Below are positions 17,362 through 25,279 of a DNA stretch of 64,000 nucleotides, in pieces. The notes beneath the pieces are model-generated. The model was not told where the DNA came from and did no database searches. It saw nothing but the letters and a program-made list of their open reading frames with translations. A program made the position numbers and the translations under genes. Position 1 is the stretch's first letter. Every line of letters starts with the position of its first letter. Origin of the DNA: Comamonadaceae bacterium (lineage in GTDB: Bacteria > Pseudomonadota > Gammaproteobacteria > Burkholderiales > Burkholderiaceae_C); the NCBI GenBank assembly GCA_027488985.1, contig JAIYAR010000003.1, forward strand, positions 248,001 to 312,000, in the 5' to 3' direction.

Positions 17362-17381
17362 TACTGTATTTTTAAACAGTA
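17362..17381 (-). promoter_or_regulatory. LexA (SOS) box of imuA-imuB
   Basis: CTGT (17364-17367), 8 A/T bases, ACAG (17376-17379) inside TACTGTATTTTTAAACAGTA. It matches the CTGT-N8-ACAG operator and the dnaE2 box, and lies 20 bases before the imuA ATG. Confidence 0.9.
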
Positions 17382-17397
17382 TATGGAAAAGCCCCCT

Positions 17398-17445
17398 GCT
17401 ATCAAAATCAAGAACAGCGTTTGCAAGCCAGGCGGGCGCTAGCGG
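17398..17445 (+). repeat. Dispersed repeat copy R6 (upstream of imuA)
   Basis: Begins GCTATCAAAATCAAGAACAG, continues GTTTGCAAGCCAGG and ends GGCGCTAGCGG. It is the most divergent full-length copy and the only one here outside a gene, lying between the imuA LexA box and the end of the EamA gene. Confidence 0.6.
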
Positions 17446-17487
17446 GGCAGTGGCTTCTGTGCAGTGCGACTAAACGGCCCGCTGCGC

Positions 17488-18348
17488 TCAGTGCTTGATC
17501 AGCACCACCCCGATAGCGACCAGCCCGGCCGCCAGAAGCCCCGGGCGCAAGCGCCCTTCCCGGAACCAGAGGTAGCCGATCAGTACCGCAAAGATGACCG
17601 AACTCTCCCGCAAGGCAGCGACCACCGCAATCGGCGCCTGCGTCATGGCCCAGAGCACGATGGCATAGGCCGAGGTGGCCACACCGGCCCCAAAAAAACC
17701 CGTAGCCCAGTGCCGCCGGACATAGCCCGCCAGCGCATCCGGGCGACGCAGCCACTGGTAGGCGATCACGCCCCAAGGCTCCAGCAACGCCAGTACGAGT
17801 ACATAACCCACCGGATTGCCGGAGAGGCGCGCGCCCTGCCCGTCCACCAGGGTGTAGGCGGCGATGATGAGCGCATTGAGTAATGCCGCTTTGCCGGAGG
17901 GGTGCGACAACACCTCGCGCCAACGCTGCCCGCTGGCATGGGCAATACAAGCTACACCGGCCAGAATGCCGGCCACCCCTGCCCACATGGGCACAGAGAG
18001 TAGCTCGCCGAGCAGTGGCGCCGACACCAGGCAGACCAGCAAGGGCGCCAGCCCCCGCATGAGCAAGTAGCTAACGGCCAGTTGGCCGCCTTCGTAGGTG
18101 CGCATCAACAGCAGGATGTAGACGGTGTGCAGCAGGGCGGATGCCACCAAGTAAGGCGCACTGTCCCATGCAGGCAAGCCTACCCAAGGCAGCAGCACCA
18201 TCGCCAGCACCGCGCTGCAGCCATGCATGAGGACGGTGTAGAGCCCCTTGTCGGGCGCCCCCCGGATCATTGCGTTCCAGCTGGCGTGCATCAGGGCGGC
18301 GGCCAACACCGCCAGCACAACCCCTGCGCCCAGACTGCTTCCAGCCAA
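17488..18348 (-). CDS. EamA/DMT-family transporter in the phosphonate island
   Basis: Ten-helix inner-membrane transporter of about 286 aa with two EamA repeats (LMHASWNAMIRG in the first helix; ALRESSVIFAVLIGYLWFREG in the second repeat). The frame is open up to 18429, but a TTG at 18348, one base after the TGA of the preceding aminotransferase-fold gene (TGAGTTG), gives the usual family length. The tight junction implies one transcript with that gene and the GntR regulator. The substrate is unknown; co-transcription hints at export or import of a phosphonate-related compound or of a by-product. This is inference. Confidence 0.82.
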   Translation of the reverse strand: MAGSSLGAGVVLAVLAAALMHASWNAMIRGAPDKGLYTVLMHGCSAVLAMVLLPWVGLPAWDSAPYLVASALLHTVYILLLMRTYEGGQLAVSYLLMRGLAPLLVCLVSAPLLGELLSVPMWAGVAGILAGVACIAHASGQRWREVLSHPSGKAALLNALIIAAYTLVDGQGARLSGNPVGYVLVLALLEPWGVIAYQWLRRPDALAGYVRRHWATGFFGAGVATSAYAIVLWAMTQAPIAVVAALRESSVIFAVLIGYLWFREGRLRPGLLAAGLVAIGVVLIKH

Positions 18349-18349
18349 C

Positions 18350-19693
18350 TCAGGCCCCGGCAACTGCGGTGGTTTCTGCGCGCACAGCGTCCACCACGCA
18401 AGCCAAGGCCCAGAAGAGGTCGGCCTCATCCACGTTCAGTGGCGGGGCGAGTACCAGCACGTTGCCTTGCCCTACCTTGAAAGACAGGCCCGCGCTGAGG
18501 CAGCGGTAGAGCACGGCCTCTGCCGAATCAGGATCACGCAATTCGATGCCGATCAGCAGGCCCGCGACGCGCACCTGTTTGACTGCCGGCAGGCCGGCGG
18601 TAAGCCCCCCCAAGCGCTCAAGGACCTCGACGCCCAAGCGGCGGCTGCGCGCCAGCAGGTCTTCCTGCTCAATCACATCGAGCACGGCCAGCCCGGCAGC
18701 GCAGGCAAGCGGATTTTTTTCGTGGGTGTAGTGGCCCAGCGAGATGTGCGGGCCCACGTTCAGTCCCTCGCGCGCGATCAGTGCGGCCAAGGGCATGCTG
18801 CCGCCACCCAGGCCCTTGCCAATGACGATCATGTCGGGCTCTATGCCGTAGCGCTCGATGGCAAACAGGTGGCCGGTCCGGCCCAGCGCTATGGGGATTT
18901 CATCAAGAATCAGCAGCGCGCCATGGCGATCGCAAATCTGGCGCAGGCGGCGGTAGTAGTCCGCAGGTGGCACTTGTACATCCGTGCAACGCACGGTCTC
19001 GACGATGACAGCCGCCACATCGCCTTCTTTGTGCAGGCAGTAATCGATGTAATCCACGCAGCGCAGCGCGCAGCTACCACCGCAACCGAACACGCAGTGG
19101 CCCGGATCGCAAGGCGGCACATGCTCGCTACCGGGCAGCAGGGGGCCGATACCGCGGCGGAACACCGCCTCGCCGCCTATCGAAATGGCGTCCAGCGAGG
19201 CGCCATGGAAGGCGTCCCACATGGAGATCGTTTTGAACCGGCCGGTCGCCAGTCGGGCCAGCTTGAGCGCCATCCCAATGGCCGCCGTGCCACCGGGGGC
19301 GAACAGGAGCCTCGCGCCCTGCATGGGTGCAGACTGACAGAGCCGGCGGGCCAGGTCTACGGCGGGGCGGTTGGTATAGCGACGCGGGCTGAAAGGCAGC
19401 GTCTCCAGGGTCTCACGCATGGCCGCCAGCACCGCAGGGTGGCCGTAGCCGATCTGGTGGAGGCTGTTGCCATGGAAGTCCAGGATGCGGCGGCCCGCCG
19501 TATCGGTCAGCCACGCGCCCTGCGCGCCTTGCAGCGCATTCAGGCAGGGGGTGGACATGGACTGGTGCAAAAACCAGCGGGCATCTTCATCGAGCAAGGC
19601 GCGTGTGGCGGGGTCGATGTGCTGGGCCTGCCAGCCGGCGCGGCGAGTGCCGAGATTGACGTCGCCCTCGCTGCGGTCGGCTTCAGGTGGCAT
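18350..19693 (-). CDS. pbfA: Class III PLP enzyme, probable (R)-1-hydroxy-2-aminoethylphosphonate ammonia-lyase (PbfA-like)
   Basis: Fold-type I PLP protein of 447 aa. Visible features are the PLP pocket GGTAAIGMALKLAR, LILDEIPIALGRTGH (PLP-binding Asp) and the cofactor lysine in VIGKGLGGGSMPLAA. The start at 19693 overlaps the GntR gene end by 11 bases. Context next to PhnX, an AEP transporter and a TIGR03364-type oxidoreductase matches PbfA, which turns (R)-1-hydroxy-2-aminoethylphosphonate into phosphonoacetaldehyde and ammonia. It is not PhnW, which is a shorter class V enzyme. A Cys-rich segment (CDPGHCVFGCGGSCALRC) is unusual for an aminotransferase. Assignment rests on context and motif; a true transaminase is the alternative. 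Confidence 0.72.
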   Translation of the reverse strand: MPPEADRSEGDVNLGTRRAGWQAQHIDPATRALLDEDARWFLHQSMSTPCLNALQGAQGAWLTDTAGRRILDFHGNSLHQIGYGHPAVLAAMRETLETLPFSPRRYTNRPAVDLARRLCQSAPMQGARLLFAPGGTAAIGMALKLARLATGRFKTISMWDAFHGASLDAISIGGEAVFRRGIGPLLPGSEHVPPCDPGHCVFGCGGSCALRCVDYIDYCLHKEGDVAAVIVETVRCTDVQVPPADYYRRLRQICDRHGALLILDEIPIALGRTGHLFAIERYGIEPDMIVIGKGLGGGSMPLAALIAREGLNVGPHISLGHYTHEKNPLACAAGLAVLDVIEQEDLLARSRRLGVEVLERLGGLTAGLPAVKQVRVAGLLIGIELRDPDSAEAVLYRCLSAGLSFKVGQGNVLVLAPPLNVDEADLFWALACVVDAVRAETTAVAGA

Positions 19694-20387
19694 CGGCTTC
19701 GCCTGCGAGTTCGCCGTCGCGCAGCATGCGCTGGCGCCCGCCTTGTGCATGGGCAAACAGGGCTTCTGATACGCCCAAACCGTCGCGCGCTTCGAGTAGG
19801 TCGACGATGGCGCTATGTTCCTCGGCGAAGCGGGGAATGGCCATGGGCGCCAGCAGATTGCGGCGGCGGAACAGGGCCAGCAACTTGCACAGCTTGCGGT
19901 AGTGCCCGGTGAGGATGGTGTTGCCGCTCATGGCGACGATGCAATCGTGAAAACTCAGGTTCAACTCATGGAAGCGGGCCACGTCGTCTGCCTGCACGTT
20001 GCGCATGGCTTCGGTCATGTCGCGCAGGGTGCGCAGTTGGTCGGGGGTGATGCGCTCTGCCAGCAAGCGCCCCGCACAGGCGTCCAGCCCGGCGCGTACA
20101 TCGTAAATATCGGCCGCCTCCGAGAGCTTGATCTCGCGCACCCAGGCGCCCCGGTTTTTTTCCTGGCGGATGAGGCCGGATTCCTCCAGCGAGCGGAAGG
20201 CCTCGCGCAAGGGGCCACGCGAGATGCCGAAGCGCTGGGCCAGCGCAATTTCATTGAGTTTGGTGCCCGGCAACAGCTCACCGGCCAGGATCATCTCTTC
20301 AATGGACTCCACCACCAGGCGGGTCAGCGAGGTGCTTTGCACCAGGGCCAAGGCATTTCCTGCGGAGTGGCTGAGGAGTGTGGACAT
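19683..20387 (-). CDS. phnR: GntR-family (FadR/FCD) regulator of phosphonate use (PhnR-like)
   Basis: 234 aa from the ATG at 20387 (MSTLLSHSAG), preferred over 20429. It has an N-terminal winged helix (LNEIALAQRFGISRGPLREAFRSLEE) and an all-helical FCD ligand domain (about 90-215) with metal-site His in HELNLSFHDCI. It is divergent from the transporter operon, and a perfect palindrome AGATTGT-CA-ACAATCT stands in the gap, of the kind FCD regulators bind. It probably senses a phosphonate or its product and controls both directions; inferred. Confidence 0.85.
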   Translation of the reverse strand: MSTLLSHSAGNALALVQSTSLTRLVVESIEEMILAGELLPGTKLNEIALAQRFGISRGPLREAFRSLEESGLIRQEKNRGAWVREIKLSEAADIYDVRAGLDACAGRLLAERITPDQLRTLRDMTEAMRNVQADDVARFHELNLSFHDCIVAMSGNTILTGHYRKLCKLLALFRRRNLLAPMAIPRFAEEHSAIVDLLEARDGLGVSEALFAHAQGGRQRMLRDGELAGEADAT

Positions 20388-20443
20388 CAAAAAGACCGGG
20401 AAATGGAAAAGTTGCCAGATTATAGGCACGGGTTAAAAATTGT

Positions 20444-20459
20444 AGATTGTCAACAATCT
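20444..20459. promoter_or_regulatory. Palindromic operator, probable GntR/FCD regulator site
   Basis: AGATTGTCAACAATCT is a perfect 16-bp palindrome with the T-G-T-N2-A-C-A core of FCD-type operators. It lies between the divergent phosphonate units and overlaps the Pho box. Confidence 0.65.
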
Positions 20460-20464
20460 GTCAC
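20447..20464 (+). promoter_or_regulatory. Pho box (PhoB site) of the phosphonate operon
   Basis: TTGTCAACAATCTGTCAC matches the tandem 11-bp-period PhoB consensus CTGTCATAAATCTGTCAC at 15 of 18 positions. A TTTAAT -10-like element follows 8 bases later (20473-20478), the spacing typical of Pho-activated promoters that lack a -35. This points to induction by phosphate starvation. Confidence 0.7.
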
Positions 20465-20563
20465 ATGACGCCTTTAATCTCCGCTCCGTCGCAGCCTAGC
20501 AGGGTGCCCGAACCGGGTCCGCAGTCTGCAACAACGACTATCCGACCACCCCCAGGAGCCCCC

Positions 20564-21595
20564 ATGACACTCAATCAGATCAAGCTGTCTTTGCTGACCG
20601 CTTTGCTGGCAACCGCAGCTGTGCTGCCTGCCCACGCGCAGAAAACCGTGTTGAACGTTTACACCGCGCTGGAGACCGACCAGCTCAAGGCCTACCAGGA
20701 GTCTTTCAACAAGTCCTACCCGGACATCGAAATCAAATGGACACGCGACTCCACCGGTATCGTGACCGCCAAGCTGCTGGCCGAAAAAAACAAGCCGGTG
20801 GCCGATGCCATCATGGGTGTGGCTGCTTCCAGCATGGTGGTGTTTGACCGCAACAACATGCTTGAGCCCTACGCTCCCGCCAACCTGAAGGCGATCAACC
20901 CCCGCTTCACTTCCGGTAGCGCAAAGCCCACCTGGGTGGGTATGAACGTGTGGGGCGCCGCCATTTGCTACAACGTGGTCGAAGCCACCAAGCTGGGCCT
21001 GCCCCGCATCGAAAGCTGGAAGGACCTGCTCAAGCCCGAGTTCAAGGGCAAGATCGTGATGCCCAACCCCAATTCCTCAGGCACCGGCTTTCTGGACGTG
21101 ACCGCTTGGTTGCAAATGTTCGGCACCAAGGGCGGCTGGGACTACATGGACAAGCTGCACGACAACATCGCCGTGTACACCCACTCTGGCTCCAAGCCCT
21201 GCGTGATGGCTGCCGCCGGCGAGTTCCCGGTAGGCATTGCGTTTGAATACCGCGCCAACGTGTTGCGCACCAAGGGTGCCCCGATTGACGTGCTGTTCCC
21301 GCAAGAAGGTCTGGGCTGGGATCTTGAGTCCACAGCCATCGTCAAGGGCACACCCAACATGGACGCCGCGCGCAAACTGGCTGACTGGGCATCCACCCGC
21401 GAAGCCAACGAGCTGTATGCCAAGAACTTTGCAATCACAGCCATCCCCGGCATTGCCACCCGCCTGAAGTATGTGCCTACCGACTACGAGAAGCGACTGG
21501 TCAAGAACGACTTCAAGTGGATGGGCGAGAACCGCGAAGCCATCCTGACCGAATGGCAACAGCGTTACTCCGCCAAGTCTGAGCCCAAGAGGTAA
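20564..21595 (+). CDS. phnS: 2-Aminoethylphosphonate-type ABC transporter, periplasmic binding protein
   Basis: 343 aa. The ATG at 20564 follows AGGAG and starts a clean signal peptide (MTLNQIKLSLLTALLATAAV, cut after AHA), so the longer frame from 20447 is rejected. The mature part is a ferric/polyamine-type class F binding protein (LNVYTALETDQLKAYQESF; SSGTGFLDVTAWLQMFG; EYRANVLRTKG). It matches the PhnS2/TIGR03261 group linked to AEP uptake. First gene of the plus-strand island, behind the Pho box. The exact ligand could be AEP, its N-methyl or hydroxy derivative. Confidence 0.9.
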   Translation: MTLNQIKLSLLTALLATAAVLPAHAQKTVLNVYTALETDQLKAYQESFNKSYPDIEIKWTRDSTGIVTAKLLAEKNKPVADAIMGVAASSMVVFDRNNMLEPYAPANLKAINPRFTSGSAKPTWVGMNVWGAAICYNVVEATKLGLPRIESWKDLLKPEFKGKIVMPNPNSSGTGFLDVTAWLQMFGTKGGWDYMDKLHDNIAVYTHSGSKPCVMAAAGEFPVGIAFEYRANVLRTKGAPIDVLFPQEGLGWDLESTAIVKGTPNMDAARKLADWASTREANELYAKNFAITAIPGIATRLKYVPTDYEKRLVKNDFKWMGENREAILTEWQQRYSAKSEPKR

Positions 21596-21623
21596 AGCAC
21601 AGACCGCAGCACCGGAACCCGCC

Positions 21624-22691
21624 ATGACACATTTGGACATTCAAGGCCTGAACAAGCGATTCGGCCCGTTCACCGCCCTTGAAAACATAGAACTCCATGT
21701 GGCCAAAGGCGAGTTCGTGGTGCTGCTGGGCCCCTCGGGCTGCGGCAAGACCACCTTGCTGCGCACGATTGCAGGGCTGGAGCAACAGGACAGCGGAACC
21801 ATCCTCCACGCCGGGCGGGACATCTCATCCCTTGCGCCCGGACAGCGCGACTACGGCATCGTGTTTCAGTCGTACGCGCTTTTTCCCAATCTCAACGTCG
21901 GCCAGAACGTGGCCTACGGTCTCAATAGCCGCAAAGCCGGGCGGGAGTCGTTCCGCCAACGGGTGGACGAAATGCTGGCCCTGGTAGGCCTGCCGGGTAC
22001 CGAAAGCAAGTACCCCTCGCAACTCTCCGGCGGACAACAGCAGCGCATTGCATTGGCACGTGCGCTGGCCACACGTCCCGATTTGCTGCTGTTGGATGAA
22101 CCGCTTTCGGCACTGGATGCCATAGAGCGGGTGCGCCTGCGCTCTGAAATCCGACAGCTGCAACAAACTCTGGGGGTGACCACCATCATGGTGACCCACG
22201 ACCAGGAAGAGGCCTTGGCCATGGCGGACCGCATCGTCGTGATGCGCAGCGGCCGTATTCAACAAACCGGCACGCCACACGATATTTACCGCGCTCCGGG
22301 CAACGACTTTGTGGCCGATTTCATCGGTCGCAGCAACCTCATCAGCGCCCGTGCGGTAGATGCTCACCAGGTCGACTACAGTGGCCTGGCCTTGCGCTGC
22401 GCGCAGACACTGGAACCCGGCAAGGATTACCGATTCAACGTACGTCCGGAGGACATCCAGCTGATCGACGGTGCCGAAGCACACGAAAACAGCTTGTATG
22501 TCCGCATTGCCAAAAGCGAGTTCCTGGGGCCTTATTCCCTGCTGACTCTGGCCCCTACCCACCACCACCTGCCGCTGCTGCAGGCTCAGTTTTCGAGCAA
22601 CTACCTCGCCGGCCGCACTCTGGAGGCGGGCAGCCATATCCGCATTGCCATTCCTGCCAATTGCTTGTGCCGGATGCCGGACGCCCCATGA
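21624..22691 (+). CDS. phnT: AEP-type ABC transporter ATP-binding protein
   Basis: 355 aa. The nucleotide-binding domain has Walker A GPSGCGKTT (about 36-44), Q-loop VFQSYALFPN, signature LSGGQQQR, Walker B LLLLDEPLSALD and switch VTHDQEEAL. The C-terminal TOBE-type domain (about 255-350) is regulatory. It energises uptake together with the neighbouring binding protein and permease. It lies 28 bases after the binding-protein gene and overlaps the permease start by ATGA. Confidence 0.93.
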   Translation: MTHLDIQGLNKRFGPFTALENIELHVAKGEFVVLLGPSGCGKTTLLRTIAGLEQQDSGTILHAGRDISSLAPGQRDYGIVFQSYALFPNLNVGQNVAYGLNSRKAGRESFRQRVDEMLALVGLPGTESKYPSQLSGGQQQRIALARALATRPDLLLLDEPLSALDAIERVRLRSEIRQLQQTLGVTTIMVTHDQEEALAMADRIVVMRSGRIQQTGTPHDIYRAPGNDFVADFIGRSNLISARAVDAHQVDYSGLALRCAQTLEPGKDYRFNVRPEDIQLIDGAEAHENSLYVRIAKSEFLGPYSLLTLAPTHHHLPLLQAQFSSNYLAGRTLEAGSHIRIAIPANCLCRMPDAP

Positions 22692-24391
22692 GCCAGCTGC
22701 AGGACTTCTACCGTGCGCGCCTGGAGCGCTTCGGTGCCCGGGACGCCGGCCCGGGTGTGCTCCTGGTGCTGGCCGCACTGGCGTTGAGCCTGTTTCTTTT
22801 ATTGCCGCTGGGCACCCTGCTGATACGCAGCGTGCTGGATGACAACGGTCAATTCAGCCTGCTGCGTTTTCATGCGTTTGCCACCGCTCCCGGCATGGGC
22901 GAAGCCGTATGGAACACGTTGTGGATTGCAGTAGCTGTCACCTGCCTGGTGGTGCCCGCCGCCTTTTTGTATGCCTATGCGCTGCAACGGTCTTGTATTC
23001 CATTGAAAGGGCTTTGGCGGGTTCTGGGCCTTTCGCCGCTGCTCGGTCCGTCATTGGTGGGAGCCATCTCTTTCATTCAATGGTTCGGCACCCAGGGGGT
23101 CTTGAAGTCGTGGTTGGGTGACATGAGCGTTTATGGCGCGCCGGGCATCATCCTGGGCACCGTATTTGCCAGTTTCCCGCATGCACTGATGATTCTCATC
23201 GTGGCCCTGGGCACCACGGATGCCCGCCTTTTTGAAGCTGCCGACGCCTTGCGGGCCAGCCGGTGGCGCAGGTTTTACACCGTCACACTACCAGCAGCCA
23301 AGTACGGCATCGTGAGTGCAGCGATGGTGGTGTTTGCCTACTCGGTGAGCGAGTTCGGCATACCCAAGGTAATAGGCGGCAACTTCAAGGTGCTGGCCGT
23401 CGAGATCTATGTCCAGGCTGTGGGCCAACACAACCTGGGACGCGGGGCGGTGGTGGCACTGCTCTTGCTGCTGCCTGTGGTGATGGCTTTTCTGGTGGAC
23501 CGGCACATGCAGCAAAAGCAAAAAGCCACACTCACAGCGCGCGCTGTGCCGTACATCCCCCGCAAAGATTGGCGGAGGGACCTTCCGCTGCTCGTTTGGA
23601 CGTTCACGGCCGCAAGCGCCATGACCGCCGTATTGGGCATGGCGATTTACACCTCGTTCATCACCTTCTGGCCCTACAACCTGGCCCCCACGCTGAACCA
23701 CTACACCTATGGATTGCAGGAAGCCGGCGTGCTGGACGCCTACCTCAACAGCTTGCGCATTGCCGCCCTCACGGCCCTGGCGGGTACGCCTTTTGTCTTC
23801 GGTACGGCCTACCTTCTGGAGAAAACGGGCAACCCGCAATCGGCCTTGCATAGTCTGATTCAGGCGCTGGCATCGGTCCCTATGGGGGTGCCCGGTCTGG
23901 TGCTGGGCATTGGCTACATCCTGTTTTTCAACCACCCTGCCAACCCGGTGAACGGGCTGTATCAAACGCTGACGATTCTGGTCGCGGTGAACGTGGTGCA
24001 CTACTACACCTCATGCCATTTGACTGCCAGCACAGCCCTCAAGAGCCTGGACCGGGAGTTTGAAGCGGTGGCGGCTTCGCTCAAAGTGTCACGTCTGGTC
24101 ACCTTCTGGCGCGTAACCTTGCCAGTGTGCATGCCTGCCGTGCTGGAGATATTCCGCTACCTGTTCATCAATGCCATGACGACGGTATCAGCGGTGGTGT
24201 TTTTGTACTCGCCGGAAACTCTGCCAGCTGCCGTCTCCATCCTGAACCTGGACGAGGCCGGAGAGCTCGGCCCCGCAGCCGCCATGGCAACCCTGATTGT
24301 GGCCACTACCGCTGCCTACAGCCTGCTGCACGCTGTGCTCAGCCATGTGTTTCTGCGCAAGCACCAAGCATGGCGTGAGCTGAAACGCTAA
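22688..24391 (+). CDS. phnU: AEP-type ABC transporter permease (two fused domains)
   Basis: 567 aa starting at the ATG in the ATGA overlap with the ATPase gene (MSQLQDFYRARLERFG). Two BPD_transp_1 units are fused in one chain, each with about six helices and an EAA-type loop (FEAADALRASRWRRFYTVTL and FEAVAASLKVSRLVTFWRVT). Such double permeases (TIGR03262 type) occur with AEP transporters and related iron-type systems. It forms the inner-membrane channel. Confidence 0.92.
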   Translation: MSQLQDFYRARLERFGARDAGPGVLLVLAALALSLFLLLPLGTLLIRSVLDDNGQFSLLRFHAFATAPGMGEAVWNTLWIAVAVTCLVVPAAFLYAYALQRSCIPLKGLWRVLGLSPLLGPSLVGAISFIQWFGTQGVLKSWLGDMSVYGAPGIILGTVFASFPHALMILIVALGTTDARLFEAADALRASRWRRFYTVTLPAAKYGIVSAAMVVFAYSVSEFGIPKVIGGNFKVLAVEIYVQAVGQHNLGRGAVVALLLLLPVVMAFLVDRHMQQKQKATLTARAVPYIPRKDWRRDLPLLVWTFTAASAMTAVLGMAIYTSFITFWPYNLAPTLNHYTYGLQEAGVLDAYLNSLRIAALTALAGTPFVFGTAYLLEKTGNPQSALHSLIQALASVPMGVPGLVLGIGYILFFNHPANPVNGLYQTLTILVAVNVVHYYTSCHLTASTALKSLDREFEAVAASLKVSRLVTFWRVTLPVCMPAVLEIFRYLFINAMTTVSAVVFLYSPETLPAAVSILNLDEAGELGPAAAMATLIVATTAAYSLLHAVLSHVFLRKHQAWRELKR

Positions 24392-24434
24392 AGCGACCTT
24401 GCCCCCATTACTCACCCTCTTGCATCACAACACT

Positions 24435-25256
24435 ATGAACCAACAACTGGAAGCCGTCATCTTTGACTGGGCAGGTACGATCGTGGACTTCGGCTCTTTC
24501 GCTCCGACCCAGATTTTTGTGGATGCATTCCGCACAGCCTTCAATTTCACACTGAGCCTGGAAGAAGCGCGTGGCCCGATGGGCTTGGGCAAATGGCAAC
24601 ACATCGAGGCCCTGGGCAAGCACCCCGAAGTCCATGTGCGCTGGGTAGCGCAATTCGGCAAGCCCATGGATGAAGCAGACATCCGCCACATTTATGACAC
24701 CTTCATTCCCTTGCAGCAAGAGCGCGTGGGCTTGCACAGCGAACTGATTCCCGGAGCTCTGGAAACCGTGCAAGCCTTGCGACAGGCAGGCCTGAAAATT
24801 GGATCCACCACGGGCTACCCGCGCGCCGTCATGACCACACTGATGCCCCTGGCAGCCGCCAAGGGCTATGCCCCCGACTGCGTGGTGTGCGCCGATGACC
24901 TCGCCGCCGGCGCACGCCCCGGCCCCTGGATGGCGCTGGACTGCGTGCAGCAGCTCAAAATTAACGCAGTCGGCCGCTGCGTCAAGGTCGATGACACGGC
25001 CCCGGGTATCGAAGAAGGCGTGAACGCCGGCATGTGGACGGTGGGCTTGGCTTTGTCAGGCAGCCCCGCCGGCCTCACGCTGGAGGAATTCCGGGCCGCA
25101 AGTCCTGAAACACTCCAACGCGTGCGCGAACGCGTGAGTACTGAGCTGCGCGCTGCCGGTGCGCACTACATCATTGACAGCGTGGCTGATCTCCCGGCCC
25201 TGCTCACCCTGATACAGGCCCGCATGAGCCGCGGCGAAACGCCCTCTGCGGCCTGA
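24435..25256 (+). CDS. phnX: Phosphonoacetaldehyde hydrolase (phosphonatase)
   Basis: HAD-superfamily enzyme that splits phosphonoacetaldehyde into acetaldehyde and phosphate. The start at 24435 (MNQQLEAVIFDWAGT) gives 273 aa, normal for PhnX. The nucleophile Asp and Ala-Gly are in IFDWAGTIVDFGS; the Schiff-base lysine is in MGLGKWQHI (a cap-domain site usually PMGxxK); the later motifs are TTGYPRAVM and VKVDDTAPGIEEG. It is the terminal C-P cleaving step of this island. It lies 43 bases after the permease. Confidence 0.95.
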   Translation: MNQQLEAVIFDWAGTIVDFGSFAPTQIFVDAFRTAFNFTLSLEEARGPMGLGKWQHIEALGKHPEVHVRWVAQFGKPMDEADIRHIYDTFIPLQQERVGLHSELIPGALETVQALRQAGLKIGSTTGYPRAVMTTLMPLAAAKGYAPDCVVCADDLAAGARPGPWMALDCVQQLKINAVGRCVKVDDTAPGIEEGVNAGMWTVGLALSGSPAGLTLEEFRAASPETLQRVRERVSTELRAAGAHYIIDSVADLPALLTLIQARMSRGETPSAA

Positions 25257-25279
25257 CCCTCTCTACGGCGAGATTTCCT

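Noticed and set aside
18248..19912. 554-codon plus-strand frame opposite the PbfA-like and GntR genes
   Set aside because: Composition atypical and no motif; minus strand has the real genes.
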